Shown here in pieces: positions 1-6,018 of a DNA stretch of 6,114 bases. The first letter of the stretch is position 1; the number at the start of each line of letters is the position of its first letter. This DNA is from an uncultured bacterium (GTDB lineage: Bacteria; Methylomirabilota; Methylomirabilia; Rokubacteriales; CSP1-6). The translations under genes were made by a program, and so were the position numbers. The DNA lies in contig CAMLFJ010000220.1 in the NCBI GenBank assembly GCA_946479205.1, forward strand, positions 1 through 6,114. Direction: 5' to 3'. A model generated the notes under the pieces. The model saw nothing but the letters and a program-made list of their open reading frames with translations, ran no database searches and was not told the origin of the DNA.

Positions 1-2
1 GC

Positions 3-926
3 GACCTGCCGGTCCAGGTGCTGGCCAACACCTTCCTGGGGCTCGCGCGGTTCGGGCTGGGCGACTACGGCCAGGCGATGGAGCTGGCGCGCCGCAACGT
101 GGGCCGGCTCGAGGGCGATCTCGTGCGCGAGCGCTTCGGCATGGCCATGCTGCCCGCCGTCTACTCGCGCACCGTGCTCGTGTGGTGCCTGGCCGAGCGC
201 GGCGAATTCGACGAGGGGATCGCGGTCGGCACCGACGCGATCCAGATCGCCGAGGCCGCCGAGCACCCGTTCAGCATCGTGTTCGCGCGGCTCGGGCTCG
301 GCACGCTCCACCTGCGCCGGGGCGACCACCCGGGGGCGATCGGCGAGCTCGAGGCCGGGCTCGCGGTGTGCCGCAGCGCCGAGACCCGGGGCGGTTTCCT
401 CAACGTGGCGGCGGCGCTCACCTCCAGTTACGTGCTGTCGGGCCGGACGGACGATGCCCACCGGCTGCTCCAGGAGGCGGTGGAGCACGCGGTGGCGATG
501 GGCGACCCGTTCGGCCACTGGCTGCGAACCGGAGGGCTCGCCGAGATCTACCTCGCCTCCGGACGGGCCGCCGACGCGCTGGCCCTGGCCCGCCGCGGAC
601 ACCAGCTCACCCAGTTCGTGAGGAGTCGGGGCATCGAGGGCTGGGCCCTGCGGCTGGTCGGCGAGGTGGAGGCGAGCCAGCCGTCCCCGCTCGTCACCGA
701 GGCCGAGGCCACGTACCGGCAGGCGCTCGCGCGGGCCGAGGAGCTGGGGATGCGTCCGCTCCAGGGACGGTGCCGGCTCGGGCTCGGGCTCCTCCTCCGC
801 GCCGCCGGGCGTCGGGAGGAGGCGGAGGCGGACCTCCGGGCCGCGGCCGAGACGTTCCGGGCGCTGGCGATGCCGTACTGGCTCGCGCGGGCGGAGGCCG
901 AGCTCATCGCGCGCCCGTCCCGCTGA
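3..926 (+). CDS. TPR-array C-terminus of a cyclase/ATPase-type signalling protein (5' partial)
   Basis: The open frame runs in from the left edge, so the 307 visible residues are only the C-terminal part; the GTG at 18 is internal, not a start. The protein is almost entirely helical, with repeating TPR-like helix pairs. Examples are LGLARFGLGDYGQAMELAR, the stretch around LAERGEFDEGIAVGTDAI, LGTLHLRRGDHPGAIGELE and LGLLLRAAGRREEAEADLR. The last 75 or so residues, with EELGMRPLQGRCRLGLG and a final MPYWLARAEAEL, closely resemble from memory the tails of large bacterial proteins that join a class III adenylate/guanylate cyclase domain, an AAA/STAND ATPase and a TPR array. The TPRs in such proteins are thought to mediate protein contacts. 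No cyclase or ATPase motif is visible here because those parts would lie upstream. The stop is TGA. TPR assignment is firm; the cyclase/ATPase parentage is inference. Confidence 0.8.
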   Translation, partial: DLPVQVLANTFLGLARFGLGDYGQAMELARRNVGRLEGDLVRERFGMAMLPAVYSRTVLVWCLAERGEFDEGIAVGTDAIQIAEAAEHPFSIVFARLGLGTLHLRRGDHPGAIGELEAGLAVCRSAETRGGFLNVAAALTSSYVLSGRTDDAHRLLQEAVEHAVAMGDPFGHWLRTGGLAEIYLASGRAADALALARRGHQLTQFVRSRGIEGWALRLVGEVEASQPSPLVTEAEATYRQALARAEELGMRPLQGRCRLGLGLLLRAAGRREEAEADLRAAAETFRALAMPYWLARAEAELIARPSR

Positions 927-931
927 CCGTC

Positions 932-960
932 TTGCGGTGCCCTCCGTCGCGTGATAGCGT
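932..960 (+). promoter_or_regulatory. weak sigma70-like promoter candidate before the 207-residue gene
   Basis: TTGCGG (932-937) and TAGCGT (955-960) are separated by 17 bases and share only half of their positions with the -35 and -10 consensus. They lie in the only non-coding gap in this part of the window, between the TPR gene stop and the next start. A heptamer TAGCGTC occurs twice (955-961 and 971-977), 16 bases apart. In DNA this GC-rich such matches arise easily by chance, so this is a candidate only. No terminator hairpin with a T-run is visible after the TPR gene, so read-through from upstream is also possible. Confidence 0.2.
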
Positions 961-996
961 CCCCGCCGGGTAGCGTCTCTCCCCTGCACGTCCAGC

Positions 997-1003
997 AAGG
1001 AGG
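997..1003 (+). promoter_or_regulatory. ribosome binding site of the 207-residue gene
   Basis: AAGGAGG is a near-perfect Shine-Dalgarno sequence, 8 bases before the ATG at 1012. It fixes the start of that gene and shows it is translated independently. The peptidase start that follows has no comparable site. Confidence 0.85.
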
Positions 1004-1011
1004 CCCACGTC

Positions 1012-1635
1012 ATGACGGGCAATATCCGGGGCGGCCAAGCGAAGCTGATCATCAAGAAGAAGACCATCAACTTCCCGCCCCAGAAGATCGAGAAGGAGAG
1101 CGAGCTCGACGCGCAGACGCCCAAGCCCGACCACGCGATACAGCTCAAGCTGGGGCTCCGCATCAAGCAGGCGCAGCAGATCGAGGCGCTCGAGTTGCGT
1201 CCGGCCGGCGGCGGCCTCATGGCGGTCCATCCCCAGCCCGCGAATGATCCCATCGCCCAGGACCTGGCCGCGACGCTCGGGCTGGCCGCCGACGAGAAGT
1301 GGGCGACCTTCCTCGCGGACTACGATCCCGCGTTCGGCACCAAGTTCAACTCGACGCTGCGGGTGAGCCCCTTCTCCGTCCACGACAACGGCTTCCAGGT
1401 CGTGACGGTCGCGTTCACCCACGCCAACCGGACGTTCGCGAACGACAACTACCTCTTCGGGCTCAGCATCCTGCCCGGCAAGAACAACGCGGCGCTCCAG
1501 CTGCCGCTCAGCGGCTCGGCGCAGTCGGCCAAGAAGCCGGCGAAGAAACCGGTGAAGAAGGCGAAGACCTCCAAGAAGGCCAAGGCGGTGCGGAAGCCGA
1601 AGAAGGCGAAGGGCCCGAAGCGACGCCGCCGCTAG
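1012..1635 (+). CDS. unrecognised 207-residue protein with a Lys/Arg-rich C-terminal tail
   Basis: I do not recognise this family. The ATG start is supported by a strong Shine-Dalgarno sequence. The N-terminal half is charged and partly helical (QLKLGLRIKQAQQIEALEL near residues 44-62). The middle, residues about 95-165, looks like a small globular beta-rich domain (FNSTLRVSPFSVHDNGFQVV, then FANDNYLFGLSILPG). From residue 174 to the end the protein is a 34-residue tail with 15 Lys and 5 Arg among Pro and Ala, ending RRRR, much like histone H1-type or other nucleic-acid-binding tails. There is no signal peptide, membrane segment or cysteine cluster. The peptidase frame begins immediately after it on the same strand, so the two are probably co-transcribed. 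Possible roles are DNA or polyanion binding, or an adaptor or inhibitor of the peptidase; none is shown. The TAG stop could be bypassed by a -1 frameshift at GGGCCCG (1611-1617). Confidence 0.8.
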   Translation: MTGNIRGGQAKLIIKKKTINFPPQKIEKESELDAQTPKPDHAIQLKLGLRIKQAQQIEALELRPAGGGLMAVHPQPANDPIAQDLAATLGLAADEKWATFLADYDPAFGTKFNSTLRVSPFSVHDNGFQVVTVAFTHANRTFANDNYLFGLSILPGKNNAALQLPLSGSAQSAKKPAKKPVKKAKTSKKAKAVRKPKKAKGPKRRRR

Positions 1636-1730
1636 ACCCGCAGGTCCCGCTCCACCGGGGCGGCCGCGTCACGCGGGATCCCGCCTCGGGTGCGCTCCGG
1701 AGCTGGTTCGACCCGGGCGTCGTCCCGCTG
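1632..1730 (+). other. apparently coding stretch in the peptidase frame upstream of its first usable start
   Basis: Reading in the peptidase frame from the TAG of the upstream gene gives a plausible protein segment (DPQVPLHRGG, then RVTRDPASGALRSWFDPGVV). Nearly all its codons end in G or C, the same bias as in the confirmed genes. Yet there is no ATG, GTG or TTG in this frame between the GTG at 1299, deep inside the upstream gene, and the GTG at 1731; the only other candidate is a CTG at 1728. Either translation enters this stretch from upstream by a frameshift or non-standard start, or the assembly has lost a base, or the resemblance to coding sequence is accidental. Confidence 0.5.
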
Positions 1731-3896
1731 GTGACCGGGCCGTTCGCCCCGCGCGAGCTCGCGCGACAGGTCTGTGAGCGTAGCGCCGGGCTGTTCCGCT
1801 GGGCCTCGAGCCTTCCCGACCTCCGCGACGCCGAGCTCGTGCAGGCCCCCCACGGCTGGTCGGCCCGCCTGCTCCAGGAATTCAAGGGCCTCCCGGTCGA
1901 CGTGAGCGAGGTCGTCGTGAACATCACGAGCGACGGCCGCGTGCAGTCTGTCTACAACCAGTACCACTACGACGTCCCGCCCGATCTCGATCCGGCGCGG
2001 ATCCAGATCGGCCCGGTCGAGGCCCGGCGGCTGGTGGCCCGCCTCGCCGCCGCGTGCGCGCATCGCGAGATCGGCCCGCCGGTGCTGATCGTCCATCGCT
2101 ACGCTCCGCGCGCGCCCAAGGACCCGCCCCCGCGCGGCCGCCCCGCGCGGCGCCGCCGGCCGAGCGCGCGGGCCCGGCTCCTGCTGGCGGTGAAGGCCGC
2201 CCTCGCGGACGGTCGGCGGAGCAGACCGCGCGAGGGCACGCACGTGCTGGCCTGGGACGTGAGGCTCACGACCAGCCGGCCACCCCAGAGCTGGCGGTTC
2301 CTGGTGGACGCGATGTCCGGTGCGCTCCTCGAGGCGCGTGACCTCGCGGCCTACGCGCGTCCGCGGGGCAAGGTGTTCGATCCGAATCCCATCGTGACCG
2401 CCGGCGACATGACCCTGTCCTCCCACACCGCGGCCGCGAAGCTGAACGCGCAGCAGGTCAGCGTGGACCTGGAGCGGCTGGATCCCGCGCCCGCCGACGG
2501 GCGGCTGCGGCTCGACGGGGCGTGGGTACACATCGTCAACATGGAAGCTCCGGATCCGACCGAGCCCAGCAGCGCGAGCGGAAGCTTTTCCTTCAGCAGC
2601 ACCAGTTCGAGCTTCCTCGACGTGATGGTGTACTTCCACATCGATCGCTTCCAGCAGTACATCCAGACCGACCTCGCGCTGCCCGGGATCGGCAACTCCT
2701 CGGTGGCGGTGGACCCCCAGCTCAGCACCAGCGACGGCTCCAACACGACCGGCCTCGGGATCGGGTTCGGGGAGGACGCGCTGCCCGACGCCTCCGACGC
2801 GATGATCATTCTCCACGAGTACGGCCACTTCCTGCAGGGCAGCGTGCTCGTGGGCTCTTCGGACGGCAACTTCCCGAGCGGGATCAGCGAGGGCTTCGCG
2901 GACTTTCTCGCCGCGGTCTACTACGACGACAAGCACGCCAAGCCGGAGAAGACGCGCGGGATCATGTTCTCGTGGAACGCGAACGCCGCGGACATGGGCG
3001 GGGGCCGGCGCTACGACATGAAGGTGCCGAACGAGCTGGCGTGGAGCCAGGGCGGCGGCTACGACAAGGGCTCGCTCTGGTGCGCCACCACGTTCGAGCT
3101 CTACCGCAAGCTCGGCGGCGACTCGACCGACGCGGACCGGAAGACGGCCGCCCGGGACCTCGCGATCCGGCTGCACCTCCTCGGCTACGCGCACGTGCCG
3201 AAGGAGGACGCGAGCATCACGGAGATGGCGCAGGCGATCGAGGCCGCCGACTGGAACCTGGGCGGATGGCGGTACCCGAACGGCCTGCATCGCAAGGTCA
3301 TCCAGGAGGTCTTCACCGGCCGGTGCGTCACGGGCTACGCGGCGCCCGCGGTGGACGTCTACGTCGACGACGGCCGCGCCGGCCGGTACGGCACCGCGGA
3401 CGGCCACGATGACTTCGAGGCGGTGCTGTGGAAGGAGCGCCACGGCGACGCCCCCGACGTCTGGGTGCGGACGGTCGCGACGCCCGGCACGCCCGCGGAC
3501 CACATCGGCGCCGTGCCCGCGGGGACGCCCGCGTTCGTGTTCACACGGGTTAAGAACCGCGGGGCCACCGCGTCCGGGCCGATCACGGTCCGGGCGTTCT
3601 TCCTGAGCGGGCCGGGGAGCGCCCGCCGCTGGCCCGCGGACTGGACCGAGCTACCCGCGCCGCCCGGGCCCATGCCCGGAACCGTCGCGGCCGGGGGCGG
3701 CGCGGGCGTGATCGTCGGCCCGTTTCCCTGGACCCCGGCGCGCGCGGGCAAGCACGCGCTGCTGATCGTGGTCGAGAGCGGGGAGGATCGGGCGGTGACC
3801 CAGGACCTGCCCGCGGGCGCCCAGGTGGCCTGGATGGACCTGGTGCCCTTCGACAACAATCTGGCGGTGCGGGAGGTGCGGGCTACGCCGGCGTGA
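1731..3896 (+). CDS. thermolysin/fungalysin-like zinc metallopeptidase with C-terminal Ig-like domain
   Basis: A secreted-type gluzincin endopeptidase by sequence, counted from GTG 1731 (721 residues). Residues about 40-82 resemble an FTP propeptide (LLQEFKGLPVDVSEVVV). Residues 170-205 are PepSY-like (LAWDV, then WRFLVDAMSGALLEA), followed by VFDPNP at 215-220. The catalytic signature is H362-E363-Y364-G365-H366 and, 21 residues on, E387 in SEGFAD with D391. This is the HExxH...ExxxD pattern of clan MA(E), as in M4 thermolysin and M36 fungalysin; E363 would be catalytic and H362, H366 and E387 bind zinc. The downstream GSLWCATTFELYRKLGG segment is M36-like. Residues about 540-721 look like an Ig/CARDB-type beta domain (FTRVKNRG, WTPARAGKHALLIVV, PFDNNLAVREV). 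Oddities are the lack of any signal peptide, an Arg/Pro-rich insert at 125-149, and no Shine-Dalgarno sequence before the GTG. I did not identify the second active-site His of M4 enzymes. The stop overlaps the convergent dehydrogenase gene. Peptidase fold is firm; the exact family and start are not. Confidence 0.82.
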   Translation: MTGPFAPRELARQVCERSAGLFRWASSLPDLRDAELVQAPHGWSARLLQEFKGLPVDVSEVVVNITSDGRVQSVYNQYHYDVPPDLDPARIQIGPVEARRLVARLAAACAHREIGPPVLIVHRYAPRAPKDPPPRGRPARRRRPSARARLLLAVKAALADGRRSRPREGTHVLAWDVRLTTSRPPQSWRFLVDAMSGALLEARDLAAYARPRGKVFDPNPIVTAGDMTLSSHTAAAKLNAQQVSVDLERLDPAPADGRLRLDGAWVHIVNMEAPDPTEPSSASGSFSFSSTSSSFLDVMVYFHIDRFQQYIQTDLALPGIGNSSVAVDPQLSTSDGSNTTGLGIGFGEDALPDASDAMIILHEYGHFLQGSVLVGSSDGNFPSGISEGFADFLAAVYYDDKHAKPEKTRGIMFSWNANAADMGGGRRYDMKVPNELAWSQGGGYDKGSLWCATTFELYRKLGGDSTDADRKTAARDLAIRLHLLGYAHVPKEDASITEMAQAIEAADWNLGGWRYPNGLHRKVIQEVFTGRCVTGYAAPAVDVYVDDGRAGRYGTADGHDDFEAVLWKERHGDAPDVWVRTVATPGTPADHIGAVPAGTPAFVFTRVKNRGATASGPITVRAFFLSGPGSARRWPADWTELPAPPGPMPGTVAAGGGAGVIVGPFPWTPARAGKHALLIVVESGEDRAVTQDLPAGAQVAWMDLVPFDNNLAVREVRATPA

Positions 3897-4878
3897 TGAC
3901 GGTCTTCGCGCCACGCCCGGCGGTGGCGTGGGCGAAGGCTTCCTCGATCTTGGCGAGCGGGAACTTCGCGCCGATCAGGCGCTTCACGCCGAGCTTCGGC
4001 AGCAGCGCGAGCGCCCGCCGGAAGGCGGTGCCGCGGCCGTAGGCGCCGTGGATGCGGATCTCGCGGAAGTGGATGTCGAAGAGATCCATCGGCATGCGGC
4101 TGCCCTTCGGGTTGACCCCCACCAGCTGGAGCACGCCGGTCGGCTTCACCATCGCGAAGGCCTCCCCGACCAGCTCCGGCTTGCCCACCGCCTCGCAGAC
4201 CACCTCCGCGCCGCGCCCCCCGGTCAGCGCCATCACGCGATCGTGCAGGCTCTCGCGCGTCGGATCCACCACCACGCGCGCGCCGAGCTTGCGCGCGATC
4301 TGCCGCCGCTCCTCGAGCGGATCGGACAGGACGAGACGCGCGGCGCCCCGCCGACGGGCGATCGCCATGGTGAGGAGCCCCATGATGCCGCCGCCCATCA
4401 CCACCACCGTCGCGTTGCGCGGCATCGTGAACATCTCGAGCCCGGAGAGGCAGCAGGACGCGGGCTCGGCCAGCGCGGCGGTGACCGGATCGAGCCCCTT
4501 CGGCAACGGGTGCACGCAGTCGAGCGGCAGCGCCGCGCGCTCGGCGAAGCCGCCCACCCGGGTGGCCTTGGCGCACTGGCTGATGCGGCCGTTCCGGCAG
4601 TGCAGGCACGTGCCGCACCCGAAGCTCGGCTCGCAGGCGACGGTCCGACCGATGAGTCGACGGCTCACGCCGCGACCGACCTCGCGCACCACCCCCGAGT
4701 ACTCGTGGCCCATGACCATGGGCGGCGTCCACGGGAAGAGGCCCTGGGTCGCGTGCACGTCGGTGCCGCAGATGCCCGCCGCGATCACCTCCACCACCAC
4801 CTGCCCCGGTCCCGCGACGGGATCGGGCACCTCGTCGAGGGTGAAGCGGGTGCCGCCGCGCCAGGTCGCGACCTTCAC
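3883..4878 (-). CDS. zinc-dependent medium-chain alcohol dehydrogenase
   Basis: A 331-residue MDR-superfamily dehydrogenase, of usual length, that would oxidise an alcohol (or reduce the carbonyl) with NAD(P) in the cytoplasm. The sorbitol/threonine dehydrogenase-like GroES domain has catalytic zinc ligands C37 (GICGTD) and H58-E59 (MGHEYSG), with E138 in AEPA as a likely further ligand. Structural zinc ligands are C88, C91, C94 and C102. The Rossmann fold has GGGIMG at 162-167, and an acidic D186 after the second strand, which usually favours NAD over NADP. The start is GTG at 4878, giving MKVATW; it overlaps the TGA of the monooxygenase gene by four bases (GTGA). No Shine-Dalgarno sequence precedes it, so translation is probably coupled. 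The substrate cannot be read from the sequence. Its last 14 bases overlap the convergent peptidase gene. Confidence 0.93.
   Translation of the reverse strand: MKVATWRGGTRFTLDEVPDPVAGPGQVVVEVIAAGICGTDVHATQGLFPWTPPMVMGHEYSGVVREVGRGVSRRLIGRTVACEPSFGCGTCLHCRNGRISQCAKATRVGGFAERAALPLDCVHPLPKGLDPVTAALAEPASCCLSGLEMFTMPRNATVVVMGGGIMGLLTMAIARRRGAARLVLSDPLEERRQIARKLGARVVVDPTRESLHDRVMALTGGRGAEVVCEAVGKPELVGEAFAMVKPTGVLQLVGVNPKGSRMPMDLFDIHFREIRIHGAYGRGTAFRRALALLPKLGVKRLIGAKFPLAKIEEAFAHATAGRGAKTVITPA
3904..3937 (+). terminator. strong hairpin after the peptidase stop, possible terminator or 3' end stabiliser
   Basis: CTTCGC (3904-3909) pairs with GCGAAG (3932-3937), and CCACGCC (3911-3917) pairs with GGCGTGG (3925-3931). 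This gives 13 base pairs with one bulged G (3910) and a 7-base loop. The hairpin starts 8 bases after the peptidase stop, where a terminator is expected, but no T-run follows on either strand, so it is not a textbook Rho-independent terminator. It lies wholly inside the 3' coding end of the convergent dehydrogenase gene, so the same palindrome is present in that transcript before its stop. It may stop transcription without a U-tract, protect the 3' end, or be a by-product of GC-rich coding sequence. Confidence 0.4.
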
Positions 4879-5984
4879 GGGCGGGAGGCGGCGGCGTGCT
4901 TCGAGAACTGCGGCATCACCTGCGTGGCCAGGAGCTCCATCGAGCGGCGCCACAGGGCGGGCTGGTCCCAGTCGTGCCCGCCCATCAGGAGCGTGCCGAA
5001 GGGGCCGGTCTCCTCGCGCAGGGCCACGAGCTGCTCGACCACCCGCTTGGGGCTGCCCGCGATGACGAGCGCCCGCTTGATCATGTCCTCGGTCACGTCC
5101 TCGTCGGGAATGAGGAGGTCGGGCTTGAGCATGAAGAGCGCCTTGCGCCCCTTCGAGAAGCTGTGGTGGAAGAAGTGGTAGTAGAAGGAGAGCCCGTTGT
5201 CGGGATCCGCCAGGTACTCCTCGGCCTGGGCGTCGCTCTCGGTGACGAGCACGCTGCGAGAGACACGCCAGATGCTCGGATCCGGCCGGCGCCCCACCCG
5301 CTCGCAGCCCTCGACGTACTTCTCCCAGTGCCCGCGCAGGTAGCGGCGGTGGAAGAACTGGCCGGAAATCGGGATCCAGCCGCGCTCGCCCGCGGTGATC
5401 GCGCTGCTGGAATTGGGGGTGAGCAGGGAGAGCGCGATCGGAGGGTGCGGCCGTTGATAGGGCCGCGGCACGGTCCCGACCTTGAACTCGGGCCAGATCC
5501 CGTTCTTGAGCGAGATCTTCCAGAAGCGCCCGTCGATCTCGTAGGGCGGGTCCTGGGCCCAGAGCTTGAGCACGGTCTCGATGGACTCGATGACCATCTG
5601 CGGCCGCAGCTCGGCCTGCCCCACGTCGAACATCTCCAGATCGCTGACGAGGCCGCCGGGCCCGATGCCCATGATGAACCGGCCCTTGCAGAGCTGGTCG
5701 AACATGGCCGCGTGGGCGGCCACCGTGGCCGGGTGGAGCTGGGGCAGGTTGATGACCCCGGTGCCGAAGCGGATCTGGGTGGTACGGGGAATCAGGGTGG
5801 CGAAGAAGATGAGGGGCGAGGTGATGCGCTCGCTCCACGACGAGAAATGCTCGCCCACGAAGGCCTCGGTGAAGCCGAGCCGGTCGGCCAGGACGATCGC
5901 CTCCTGATCCTCCTCGAGGATGGTGGCGTAGTCCCGATCCGGATGGTGGAACGGCATGGTGAACATGCCGAGCTTGACCGTCAT
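4875..5984 (-). CDS. LLM-class (luciferase-like) flavin-dependent monooxygenase/oxidoreductase
   Basis: A 369-residue protein with the TIM-barrel pattern of bacterial luciferase-like enzymes, which use reduced FMN or F420 to oxygenate or oxidise small organic molecules. Family features are the N-terminal strand VKLGMFTMPFHHPDRD, GEH at 44-46, TQIRFGTGVINLP (69-81) followed by HP, and the D-Q-L-x-x-GR-F-x-x-G-I-G-x-G turn at 96-110 typical of cofactor-phosphate contacts. The ATG at 5984 is chosen over longer readings because GGAGG (5990-5994) sits 5 bases before it and family similarity begins there. Whether the cofactor is FMN or F420, and the substrate, cannot be decided; the long barrel with LKLWAQDPPYEIDGRFW resembles the alkanal/limonene-type monooxygenase branch. 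It is the middle gene of a minus-strand operon and is translationally coupled to the zinc dehydrogenase, suggesting successive oxidation steps on one substrate. Confidence 0.92.
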   Translation of the reverse strand: MTVKLGMFTMPFHHPDRDYATILEEDQEAIVLADRLGFTEAFVGEHFSSWSERITSPLIFFATLIPRTTQIRFGTGVINLPQLHPATVAAHAAMFDQLCKGRFIMGIGPGGLVSDLEMFDVGQAELRPQMVIESIETVLKLWAQDPPYEIDGRFWKISLKNGIWPEFKVGTVPRPYQRPHPPIALSLLTPNSSSAITAGERGWIPISGQFFHRRYLRGHWEKYVEGCERVGRRPDPSIWRVSRSVLVTESDAQAEEYLADPDNGLSFYYHFFHHSFSKGRKALFMLKPDLLIPDEDVTEDMIKRALVIAGSPKRVVEQLVALREETGPFGTLLMGGHDWDQPALWRRSMELLATQVMPQFSKHAAASRP

Positions 5985-5989
5985 CGAGG

Positions 5990-5994
5990 CCTCC
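5990..5994 (-). promoter_or_regulatory. ribosome binding site of the LLM monooxygenase gene
   Basis: On the minus strand GGAGG stands 5 bases before the ATG at 5984. It decides this start against upstream in-frame codons, whose extra residues are Pro/Ser/Arg-rich, overlap the end of the preceding gene and do not look like real protein. Confidence 0.75.
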
Positions 5995-6018
5995 GTGGGC
6001 GCACGAAAATGTCTCCGA

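Noticed and set aside
182..973. 263-codon plus-strand frame overlapping the TPR gene
   Set aside because: Almost entirely Arg/Pro/Gly/Ala, the usual shifted reading of a GC-rich gene. The other frame shows regular TPR repeats.
904..1422. 172-codon minus-strand frame across the gap and the small gene
   Set aside because: No motif, and it lies opposite the well-supported start, ribosome site and coding frame of the 207-residue gene.
1299..1730. Extending the metallopeptidase back to the GTG at 1299
   Set aside because: It would overlap the 207-residue gene by 337 bases. The part before 1620 reads as Arg/Gln/Pro-rich out-of-frame sequence, whereas the other frame there has natural protein and a strong ribosome site.
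1632..3503. Long open frame of 623 codons on the minus strand opposite the peptidase
   Set aside because: Its translation is Arg/Val/His/Gly-rich low-complexity sequence with no motif. It mirrors the peptidase codons, a usual effect of high GC content, while the plus strand has the HEYGH...E site.
3928..5181. 417-codon open frame on the plus strand opposite the dehydrogenase and monooxygenase
   Set aside because: Arg/His/Ala-rich antisense reading with no family features. It crosses two well-supported minus-strand genes.
4879..5838. Minus-strand extension of the dehydrogenase frame up to 5838
   Set aside because: Residues before the GTG at 4878 are His/Arg/Pro-rich shadow of the monooxygenase gene. 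Dehydrogenase similarity begins at MKVATW.
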